NCBI GenBank assembly: GCA_002418825.1
Contig: DIEW01000077.1
Span: forward strand, 1 to 5,446
Source of the DNA: Syntrophaceae bacterium UBA5764
GTDB lineage: Bacteria > Desulfobacterota > Syntrophia > Syntrophales > Smithellaceae
DNA: 5,446 nucleotides
Reading direction: 5' to 3'
The notes beneath the pieces were generated by a model that did no database searches, had not been told where the DNA came from, and worked only from the letters and a program-made list of their open reading frames with translations. The position numbers were made by a program, and so were the translations under genes. This document shows, piece by piece, positions 1 through 5,446 of the stretch. Every line of letters starts with the position of its first letter. Position 1 is the stretch's first letter.

Positions 1-578
1 AGCACCGGGTCGCGCATGACGATGTTGGGTGAAGCCATGTCTATTTTGGCGCGCAGAACATGGGAGCCGTCTTTGAATTCGCCCTGCCGCATCCGGTAAA
101 ACAAATCTAGGTTTTCTTCGACCGAGCGGTTGCGGTAGGGACTGTCTTGGCCCGGTTCGGTAAACGTGCCGCGGTATTCGCGTATCTCGTCCGCGCTCAG
201 GCTGCAGACATAGGCGTCTCCTTTTTTTATGAGTTCCACGGCGAATTCGTAGAGTTTCTCGAAATAATCGGACGCGTAAAACAAGCGGTCTCCCCAGTCA
301 AATCCCAGCCAGCGTATATCGCGGATGATGGATTCGACAAATTCCATGGATTCACCGGCCGGGTCCGTATCGTCCATCCGGAGGTTGCAAGTCCCCTTAT
401 ATTGCGCAGCGATGCCGAAGTTAAGACAAACAGATTTGGCGTGCCCGATATGAATATATCCGTTGGGCTCGGGTGGAAAACGGGTGGCTACGCGGTTTTC
501 GTTTTTGCCGGCGCGCAGGTCTTCGTCGATAATATCGCGGATGAAATCGCCGGGGGGCGCACTTGTCTTGTGTTCCAT
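1..578 (-). CDS. glnS: Glutaminyl-tRNA synthetase, N-terminal part (3' end outside window)
   Basis: Charges tRNA-Gln with glutamine in the cytosol (class I aminoacyl-tRNA synthetase). The frame opens with ATG at 578 and stays open to the window edge, giving 192 codons, about a third of the usual ~550 residues. Visible motifs are PPEPN (residues 36-40 region) followed by the class I HIGH signature at 43-46, then HAKSVCLNFG, the DDTDP segment near 69-73, WLGFDWG near 90-96, and the block EYRGTFTEPG...SPYRNRSVEENL around 133-156. The last block is characteristic of GlnRS and separates it from GluRS. The end, LRAKIDMASPNIVMRDPV, also matches the family. DDTDP differs slightly from the DDTNP I remember as usual in GlnRS. 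The start is set by the only ATG near the ribosome binding site AAGGAGT (597-591), although the 12-nt gap is a little long. It has its own promoter (649-622), so it is probably transcribed separately from the GRE operon. The identity is secure; the frame is truncated only by the window. Confidence 0.95.
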   Translation of the reverse strand, partial: MEHKTSAPPGDFIRDIIDEDLRAGKNENRVATRFPPEPNGYIHIGHAKSVCLNFGIAAQYKGTCNLRMDDTDPAGESMEFVESIIRDIRWLGFDWGDRLFYASDYFEKLYEFAVELIKKGDAYVCSLSADEIREYRGTFTEPGQDSPYRNRSVEENLDLFYRMRQGEFKDGSHVLRAKIDMASPNIVMRDPV

Positions 579-621
579 AAATTTAAAAATACTCCTTGTC
601 GCGGGTTTTTCCGAGCTCATG

Positions 622-649
622 ACTATAAGAAAACCCTTGCTATTGTCAA
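622..649 (-). promoter_or_regulatory. Sigma-70-type promoter for glnS
   Basis: On the minus strand, a perfect -35 hexamer TTGACA (649-644) is separated by 16 nt from the -10 hexamer TATAGT (627-622, five of six consensus bases). Transcription would start near 615 and give a leader of about 37 nt before the glnS ATG at 578. The ribosome binding site AAGGAGT follows at 597-591. The element lies in the gap between the SDR stop and glnS, which is where a housekeeping promoter is expected. This is inferred from consensus match only. Confidence 0.7.
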
Positions 650-670
650 TAGAATGATGAGGCTTGAAAA

Positions 671-1450
671 CTATACGGAAATCCAGCCGCCATCGACGTT
701 CAGGATAACACCCGTGCAATAACTCGCGCCGGGAGAAGCCAGGAACAATACGGCCGTTTTTAATTCGTCATCGCCGCCGAACCGTTGCATGGGAATGGAT
801 TTTTTAATGGCATTGCCTTTTTCCCGGATGCTCCAATCGGTCATTTTGGAGGGAAACCAGCCGGGAGCAAGCGCATTGACGGTAATATTGTGTCTTGCCC
901 ATTTGGCGGCAAGGTCTTTGGTCAGGCCCGCCACCGCCGCCTTACTTGCCGTATAAACCACTGAATCCATTTGTTCCGGCATGGTACCCACAAAAGAAAC
1001 AATGGAAGCCAGATTGATGATTCTGCCGTAATTTTGAGAAGCCATGATTTTCCCCGCCCGCTGACACATCATCCAGAGGCCGGTAACGTTTGTTTCCATA
1101 ACCTTTCTCCATCCATCCATGGGGAATTCCAGCGAAGGAGCGCCCCAGGTCGCTCCGGAATTATTGACAAGAATGTCCACCCTGCCGAATTTTTTCATCA
1201 CGCTGCGGAAGAGATTATCCACATCTTCTTCCCTGGCTACGTCGCATTGAACGGGGAATACTTCTGCTTTCAGTTGGCCGCTCATTTTTTGAGCAACTTC
1301 TTCACAACGCTCGATTTTTCTTGAAGCCAAAACGAGATTTGCTCCCGCCTCTCCCAGCGCGTACGACATTTGCAGTCCGATGCCCGCAGCTCCTCCGGTG
1401 ACGATTGCCACCTGTCCTTTGAGACTCAGAAGTTCATGAACGCTTCTCAT
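671..1450 (-). CDS. SDR-family oxidoreductase (gluconate 5-dehydrogenase-like)
   Basis: A classical short-chain dehydrogenase/reductase that should interconvert a hydroxyl and a carbonyl group with a nicotinamide cofactor in the cytosol. From the ATG at 1450 it has 259 residues, the normal size. It shows the Rossmann motif TGGAAGIG (18-25), NNSGA (96-100), and a full catalytic tetrad: Asn121 (TNVTG), Ser149 (NLAS), Tyr166 and Lys170 (YTASK). PG at 196-197 and a C-terminal VDGG are typical. ASRK after the second strand (42-45) has a basic residue instead of the NAD-selecting Asp, so NADP(H) is likely. The overall pattern (NNSGATWGAP, KWARHNITVNALAPGWFP) resembles proteins annotated as gluconate 5-dehydrogenase, but the substrate is not determined by this. 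The start was chosen for the strong AGGAGGA site 7 nt upstream and for family length. The frame stays open to a GTG at 1534, just after the activase stop, so an N-terminal extension of up to 28 residues is possible. It is the last gene of the GRE operon and probably acts on the GRE substrate or product. Confidence 0.92.
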   Translation of the reverse strand: MRSVHELLSLKGQVAIVTGGAAGIGLQMSYALGEAGANLVLASRKIERCEEVAQKMSGQLKAEVFPVQCDVAREEDVDNLFRSVMKKFGRVDILVNNSGATWGAPSLEFPMDGWRKVMETNVTGLWMMCQRAGKIMASQNYGRIINLASIVSFVGTMPEQMDSVVYTASKAAVAGLTKDLAAKWARHNITVNALAPGWFPSKMTDWSIREKGNAIKKSIPMQRFGGDDELKTAVLFLASPGASYCTGVILNVDGGWISV

Positions 1451-1457
1451 AAAAAAA

Positions 1458-1464
1458 TCCTCCT
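1458..1464 (-). promoter_or_regulatory. Strong ribosome binding site deciding the SDR start
   Basis: Read on the minus strand this is AGGAGGA, ending 7 nt before the ATG at 1450. That is a near-perfect Shine-Dalgarno sequence at ideal spacing. The alternative starts further upstream (ATG at 1519 and GTG at 1534) have no comparable site. One caution: the same bases would encode Gln-Glu-Asp if the longer frame is used. Confidence 0.65.
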
Positions 1465-1537
1465 GAAAGTTTACTTTGGGTATTTCCGCCTGGTCCACCG
1501 TTGAGATATATTTTGCCATATCGAGCGATTGCACCCG

Positions 1538-2455
1538 TTAGTTGCCCACGGTCACCGCCAGCCCTTCTTTTTCAATGAGGTGTTTTAGTTTCCGAATGTG
1601 GTTTTCGCCCGGCGCTTTGCCCTGCTCATAAGAGTAGGTTTTTCCCAGTTGTTTGCTTTTTGCTTTGCCTCCTTCGTGATACGGCAGCAGTGAGATTTTT
1701 TGCGCGCCGAGTTCGATACCCAGCGTGGCGATTTGCCGAATATGGTTTTCGGAATCATTGAAGCTGGCAATCAACGGCACGCGTAGCCATAGTTCACTCA
1801 GACCAAGACGCGCCGCTTTTTGCAAATTTTCCAAAATCAGGTCATTTTTAATACCGGTTGTTTTCCGGTGCTTATCCGAATCCAGTTGCTTAATGTCAAA
1901 AAGCAGTAAATCAACAACGGGAAGCAGACTTTCCATGCTGGTCCAAGATCCCACGCCTGATGTTTCCAGCGCCGTGTGCAGCCCTTCTTTTTTACAGGCC
2001 GTCAAAAATTTTTTCGCAAATGCCGGCTGCGATAAAGGTTCGCCGCCGGAAAGGGTAACGCCGCCGCCGGAATTTTCATAAAATATTTTATCCTGTAAAA
2101 CCTCGTTTACCACTTTCGCCACGGTTAAATATTTTCCGCACTGTTTCAAAGAATCGTATAGACAGGCGGCCACGCAGGAAAGACATGAGTCGCATTTTTC
2201 TCTGTTGATTTTTCGCCCCGCTGTTTTGGTGATGGTGATTGCACCACGCGGACACGCCTGAACACAGGCGCCGCAGCCGCGGCAGTTGATGTCTCTTACC
2301 ATCATTTCAGGAACGAAATTTTGCGACTCGGGATTGGAACACCACGGACAACTCAGCGGGCAGCCTTTCATGAAGACGGTTGTGCGTATGCCCGGCCCGT
2401 CATGAACACAGAATTTTTGGATATTGAAAATGAGCCCTTTTTCTTTATCGTTCAC
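1538..2455 (-). CDS. Glycyl radical enzyme activating enzyme (radical SAM)
   Basis: Uses a [4Fe-4S] cluster and S-adenosylmethionine to make a 5'-deoxyadenosyl radical that abstracts hydrogen from the glycine of its partner GRE. The 305-residue protein has the radical SAM triad Cys32-x3-Cys36-x2-Cys39 in GCPLSCPWCSNPES. Two ferredoxin-type CxxCxxCxxxC motifs follow, at 58/61/64/68 and 88/91/94/98. Next come the SAM-binding SGGEP (136-140), ETSG (164-167), LLLFDIK (183-189), LRVPLI (224-229) and LLPYHEGG (256-263). The two-cluster insert is typical of activases for GREs other than pyruvate formate-lyase; PFL activase lacks it. The start is GTG at 2455, overlapping the GRE stop in a GTGA arrangement (4 bp), so translation is probably coupled; a GGAG lies about 11 nt upstream. 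No earlier in-frame alternative is needed, because FNIQKFCVHDGPGIRT sits at the usual distance from the N-terminus. The second cluster motif lacks the proline that usually follows its last cysteine. The partner is almost certainly the adjacent GRE. Confidence 0.96.
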   Translation of the reverse strand: MNDKEKGLIFNIQKFCVHDGPGIRTTVFMKGCPLSCPWCSNPESQNFVPEMMVRDINCRGCGACVQACPRGAITITKTAGRKINREKCDSCLSCVAACLYDSLKQCGKYLTVAKVVNEVLQDKIFYENSGGGVTLSGGEPLSQPAFAKKFLTACKKEGLHTALETSGVGSWTSMESLLPVVDLLLFDIKQLDSDKHRKTTGIKNDLILENLQKAARLGLSELWLRVPLIASFNDSENHIRQIATLGIELGAQKISLLPYHEGGKAKSKQLGKTYSYEQGKAPGENHIRKLKHLIEKEGLAVTVGN

Positions 2456-4860
2456 GTAAGGGTCTGCTCCGTTCTGGCGATGATATGATCCTGCAGTCCC
2501 GAAGATAAATCGACAAAGTAAGCGCTGAAACCGGCGACTCTCACAATAAGGTCGCTGTAACGCTCGGGCTGGGCTTTTGCCTTAAGCAATGTTTCGCGGT
2601 CAACCACGTTAAACTGTATATGCGGCACCTTGAGTTTTTTCCATGTTTTGAGATAGCTCAAGAAAGCCGGTTTTAAATCATCCTCCAGAAATTTTGGCAA
2701 AAATTTCTGGTTGAGCAGATGATTAAATGTGTTTACTGTGCTGATTTTAGAGCATGATTTCAGCACGGCCGTAGGGCCTTTTTTGTCTCTTCCCGGCGCG
2801 GGAGCCAGCGTGGAATCGGCAAACGGTTCTCTGTCGAATCTCCCGTCGGGCGTTGCCGGCGTGTCCGCCGCCAGTCCGTAGGTCGCGGAAACAGCGCTGC
2901 CGTCGCCGCGATGGGAGTGTCCGAATCGGTCCTTTACCTCTTCCATGGCCGCTTCGCCCCTGGTCTGCACTATCCGGGCAATCTCATCGGCGTAATCATC
3001 GTCATTGCCGAACTTTGGCGCGTTAAGACAGGCGAGGCGCACGTCTTCACGTCCCGCCCAGTTTTTATCCATTATCGTAATCAATTCCGGCAGTGTAACT
3101 TTCCTGTCTTCAAACACGATTTTTTTAATGGCGGTAATCGCATCCGCCACATTCGTTCCGCCGATCACCTGCGAAAAATGATGCAGCAAGGAATTATAAA
3201 CCCACCGGCGGCAGTCTTTGCCCTGTTCGATGCAGCCATCCAGAAGAGCGGAGTAAAACGGGCGGGGTGCATATTGCGTCAGAAGCTCATTATTGATTCT
3301 TTCCAGCGTTTCGATTTTGCTCGTGAAAAATTTCACCTGCTCGGCATAGGCCTCAAGAACATCTTCCCAGCTTTTGAAAGTTGCCGGATCCGGTGTTTTC
3401 GCTCCGTGCTGCTCGCCGGTTTTCGGATTCACGCCCTGATGTAGCGCCCACCACAGGCATTTCGGCAAAACAAAATAGCCTACGGAGCGGCGCACGACGT
3501 TTTTCCCCGGAATTTCAATATATACACAGCCGCTGACGGCATATTGTTTGGCTTCGTTTTTCGGAACACCCCAGCGTTCGTAAAGGGGTATCAGGGCTTC
3601 ATCGTTAAACAGAGAAGGATAACCAATGCCGGTTTTGATGACATCGGTTGCGCGGGAATAAACTTCGTCCGGTGTCCCCTCGTGCACGCGCAGCGCGATG
3701 CTCGGCTCGATTATTTTCAGCGACTTGGCTGCTTCCATTGTAAGATATGTCAGGTCGTTGGTCACGTCCCTGCCTTTTTCATCCGTGCCACCGATGGTGA
3801 CGGCCTGCAGCGACGCCACGCCGCTGTAAACGGAACTGACGGTGGGAGAATAAACGAGGCCTAATTCATTGAGCTTAATCCAGAGCAGCTGCAAAATACC
3901 CAGAGTTTCTTCTTTGGTAATCTTTCCTTCTTTTAAATCCTTTTCGTAATAAGGGCCAAAAAGATAATCGATGCGCACGCCGATGCCGAGGGTGGAATAT
4001 TCCAGATACCTTACCAGATGGATAAAATAGAAAAACTGAATGGCTTCTATAAACGTCCGGGGAGGATTTGCCGGAACCCAGGCGCATGTTTCGGCGATTT
4101 CTTCAAGAATCTTTTTACGCGTGGCATTTTTTTGCCTGACGGCTGATTCCTTAGCCAGAACGGCGTAGCGTTTTGCAAAATTAATGACGGCCTCTAAAGA
4201 AATTATAGAAGCGGTGAGAAAATCTTTTTGCTCGACGTAGTCAGCCGGGATTTTTTGGTCGAGCCTTGCCATTTTTTCCCGAATTTCATTAATCAGTCCT
4301 TGCAGTCCCAAGTTAAACAGTTTTTCATAATTGGGAATGCCCAGTTCGGAGAGCTGGCTCCAGAGAAAAGTTCCTTCATATGTCCAATATTTTTTTAAAT
4401 CTTCGGGCAGAACAGCCTGATGGCGGTCGCTGATTGATTTGCCTTTCCAGTATTTACAAAGTTCATCAAGCTCTTTTCTTCCCGCGTCATCAAGCAGGGT
4501 CTTTCCGGCGGGGCTGTTGGCCAAACGCTGCGGTGATTTCCAGTTCTGTTCAATCGGGTGAAAAATGCCGTTGGGCTCCGCTGTCTGATAGCCGACAATC
4601 CGTTCATAATCCCGGATGAAGATGCCCATCTTATTTAAAATATTCGCCAGCGCTTTTGCGCGCCGTAGAACCATCGCCTCACCCTCGGTTGCCTTGTACG
4701 ATTCGGTCATGAGCCGGGAGCGCTGCAAATCCAGACGGATTTCCGAACGGAACATGCCGCGTCCGGATTCGTCATCGGCATAGCCTCGCTTGATGTTGCG
4801 AATGGCGCGGCTGACGAATTGTTTACGCAGATTTTCCGGTGTTAAAGTTTGTGCCCGCAT
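2452..4860 (-). CDS. Glycyl radical enzyme of unknown substrate (PFL/diol dehydratase superfamily)
   Basis: A complete 802-residue glycyl radical enzyme. The N-terminal PFL-like domain opens with RLMTESYKATEGE (49-61) and YERIVGYQ (85-92). The catalytic Cys loop is AVSGCVYIEIPGK with Cys445 (codon 3528-3526). Further family blocks are GGTNVADAITAIKK (567-580), GRFDREPFADS (673-683) and GPTAVLKSCSKI (695-706). The C-terminal radical loop is VRVAGFSAYF with Gly777 (codon 2532-2530). In glycerol and diol dehydratases, as I recall them, the Cys loop is GCVEP with an Asp 14 residues after Cys, and an N-terminal GH motif. Here these positions are Tyr447, Ser459 and Leu173. The Cys-Cys of pyruvate formate-lyase is also absent. 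So it is unlikely to be a standard diol dehydratase, choline lyase or PFL, and the substrate is open. The start is supported by AGGA 7 nt before the ATG. There is no long N-terminal extension, so microcompartment targeting is not suggested. It is first in the operon with its activase (4-bp overlap) and the SDR. Generic annotation would be 'formate C-acetyltransferase/glycerol dehydratase family', which should not be taken as function. Confidence 0.95.
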   Translation of the reverse strand: MRAQTLTPENLRKQFVSRAIRNIKRGYADDESGRGMFRSEIRLDLQRSRLMTESYKATEGEAMVLRRAKALANILNKMGIFIRDYERIVGYQTAEPNGIFHPIEQNWKSPQRLANSPAGKTLLDDAGRKELDELCKYWKGKSISDRHQAVLPEDLKKYWTYEGTFLWSQLSELGIPNYEKLFNLGLQGLINEIREKMARLDQKIPADYVEQKDFLTASIISLEAVINFAKRYAVLAKESAVRQKNATRKKILEEIAETCAWVPANPPRTFIEAIQFFYFIHLVRYLEYSTLGIGVRIDYLFGPYYEKDLKEGKITKEETLGILQLLWIKLNELGLVYSPTVSSVYSGVASLQAVTIGGTDEKGRDVTNDLTYLTMEAAKSLKIIEPSIALRVHEGTPDEVYSRATDVIKTGIGYPSLFNDEALIPLYERWGVPKNEAKQYAVSGCVYIEIPGKNVVRRSVGYFVLPKCLWWALHQGVNPKTGEQHGAKTPDPATFKSWEDVLEAYAEQVKFFTSKIETLERINNELLTQYAPRPFYSALLDGCIEQGKDCRRWVYNSLLHHFSQVIGGTNVADAITAIKKIVFEDRKVTLPELITIMDKNWAGREDVRLACLNAPKFGNDDDYADEIARIVQTRGEAAMEEVKDRFGHSHRGDGSAVSATYGLAADTPATPDGRFDREPFADSTLAPAPGRDKKGPTAVLKSCSKISTVNTFNHLLNQKFLPKFLEDDLKPAFLSYLKTWKKLKVPHIQFNVVDRETLLKAKAQPERYSDLIVRVAGFSAYFVDLSSGLQDHIIARTEQTLT

Positions 4861-4881
4861 ATAATTTTCCTTTCAAGTATT

Positions 4882-4900
4882 TTCAGTAGTGATTACTGAA
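4882..4900. promoter_or_regulatory. 19-bp inverted repeat upstream of the GRE gene (possible operator)
   Basis: A perfect 7-bp inverted repeat, TTCAGTA and TACTGAA, with a 5-nt spacer, lies 21 bp before the GRE start codon. The arms are AT-rich and no T-run follows on either strand, so it does not look like a terminator. Its size and position fit a dimeric repressor or activator site controlling the GRE operon, and it would overlap the mRNA leader or promoter. No second copy occurs elsewhere in the window that I could see. The regulator is not in this window. Confidence 0.4.
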
Positions 4901-4949
4901 TGTTGCATAGTCAGCAATAATTTTTAATTTCGTTTAAAAATATCGTTAA

Positions 4950-5446
4950 TCAACAACTCAGCGCCTTTTTGAGATTATCCATGGTCAGGTTGCCACCGGA
5001 CATAATCATAACAACCTTTTTTCCGCAGAGGCGCTCTTTTATTTTATAGGCGGCAATGAGAGAGACGGCGCCTGCGGCTTCCGCCAAATTATGCGTGGCA
5101 GAAAGCGCCATTCTTATTCCTTCCAGGATTTCGTCTTCCGTGAGCAGGACGACATCTGTGATCGCGTCTTTGAGAATCACGTAGGGAAGCTGAAAAACAC
5201 TTCTGGCGGCTAGGCCATCGGCGATTGTCTGAGATTCGTCAAGAATAACAATTTCTCCTTTTTTCCAGGCGTGGTAAAAAGACGCGGCATTGTGCGGTTC
5301 CACACCGATAATTTCTATGGCGGGATTGAACGCCCGCACGGTTTTTATCAGTGACGCGCAGCCCGCGCCGCCGCCAATGGGGCAGATGATGGTGTCAACA
5401 GCAGGCAAATCTTCCATTATTTCCAGTCCCATAGTGGCCAGGCCAT
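4950..5446 (-). CDS. Threonine/serine dehydratase-type PLP enzyme, C-terminal part (5' end outside window)
   Basis: C-terminal half of a fold-type II PLP enzyme related to threonine ammonia-lyase, which converts threonine to 2-oxobutyrate and ammonia (serine to pyruvate in relatives). The frame is open at the window edge, reading GLATMGLEIMEDLP at the boundary, so the ATG at 5432 is internal and not the start. Counted from that Met, visible motifs are the glycine-rich PLP-phosphate loop IGGGAGCASL (19-28), GVEPHNA (43-49), TIADGLA (69-75), EAAGA (118-122) and MSGGNLT (144-150), whose Ser contacts the cofactor ring. The active-site Lys would lie upstream, outside the window. The protein ends about 10 residues after SGGNLT, so it has no C-terminal ACT domain; this is the short catabolic TdcB-like form, not the isoleucine-feedback-regulated IlvA form. 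The stop is 89 bp before the GRE start. It could be cotranscribed with the GRE operon or be an independent neighbour. The exact substrate (threonine, serine, or a hydroxyaspartate-like compound) cannot be fixed from this fragment. Confidence 0.88.
   Translation of the reverse strand, partial: GLATMGLEIMEDLPAVDTIICPIGGGAGCASLIKTVRAFNPAIEIIGVEPHNAASFYHAWKKGEIVILDESQTIADGLAARSVFQLPYVILKDAITDVVLLTEDEILEGIRMALSATHNLAEAAGAVSLIAAYKIKERLCGKKVVMIMSGGNLTMDNLKKALSC

Noticed and set aside
603..636. Inverted repeat GGGTTTT ... AAAACCC (arms 603-609 and 630-636) considered as an intrinsic terminator of the GRE operon.
   Set aside because: The loop is about 18-20 nt, no T-run follows either arm in the proper direction, and it overlaps the -10 element of the glnS promoter. 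Probably a chance repeat; no convincing terminator separates the SDR from glnS.
147..722. Plus-strand open frame of 191 codons across the glnS start region.
   Set aside because: It is antisense to the well-supported glnS N-terminus, has no recognisable motif and extends across the glnS promoter. It arises as a shadow of the real gene.
2911..3444. Plus-strand open frame of 177 codons inside the GRE region.
   Set aside because: Antisense to conserved GRE sequence, including the GGTNVADA block, with no ribosome binding logic or family motif.
2452..4860. Calling the GRE pyruvate formate-lyase, or an alkyl/benzylsuccinate synthase.
   Set aside because: There is no adjacent Cys-Cys pair for PFL. 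The Cys loop does not match the succinate synthase pattern as I recall it, and the small subunits and CoA-ligation genes expected beside such synthases are not in the window.
2452..4860. Bacterial microcompartment GRE locus.
   Set aside because: The GRE begins about 40 residues before its conserved core, with no long encapsulation-type extension, and no shell-protein genes are present in the window.
4921..4949. Promoter TTAACG-17-TAAAAA for the GRE operon as a stand-alone feature.
   Set aside because: Each hexamer matches only four of six consensus bases within an AT-rich stretch where such matches are expected by chance. It is mentioned only as context for the palindrome.

Overview
The window looks like a chromosomal stretch from an anaerobic bacterium. 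Every gene I can support lies on the minus strand, so transcription runs from high to low coordinates. The organism uses direct glutaminyl-tRNA synthesis (glnS) and carries an oxygen-sensitive glycyl radical enzyme with its own activase. A Desulfobacterota/Syntrophobacterales-like or other anaerobic proteobacterial host would fit, but this is only an inference from gene content. I see no transposase, integrase, phage gene, CRISPR array or RNA gene.

Layout in transcription order. (1) 5446-4950 is the 3' part of a short PLP-dependent threonine/serine dehydratase-type gene. (2) 4949-4861 is an 89-bp gap with an AT-rich stretch and a 19-bp palindrome that could be an operator. (3) 4860-2452 is a complete 802-residue glycyl radical enzyme (GRE). 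(4) 2455-1538 is its radical-SAM activating enzyme, overlapping the GRE by 4 bp (GTGA). (5) 1450-671 is a short-chain dehydrogenase/reductase (SDR), possibly with an N-terminal extension reaching back to 1519 or 1534. (6) 670-579 is a gap holding a good sigma-70 promoter and a ribosome binding site. (7) 578-1 is the N-terminal third of glnS, which runs off the window.

The GRE, activase and SDR form a tight catabolic operon. The activase would install a glycyl radical on Gly777 of the GRE, the GRE would transform an unknown substrate through a thiyl radical on Cys445, and the SDR would oxidise or reduce a hydroxyl/carbonyl compound in the same route. The GRE is the interesting part. Its Cys loop reads GCVYIEIPG, not the GCVEP of glycerol/diol dehydratases and related eliminases. 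Three residues that bind substrate in those enzymes (the Glu two after Cys, the Asp fourteen after Cys, and the His of the N-terminal GH motif) are replaced here by Tyr447, Ser459 and Leu173. It also lacks the Cys-Cys pair of pyruvate formate-lyase. The substrate therefore cannot be named from sequence, and this may be an uncharacterised GRE subfamily. The absence of an N-terminal encapsulation-type extension and of shell genes suggests a cytosolic enzyme, not a microcompartment one.
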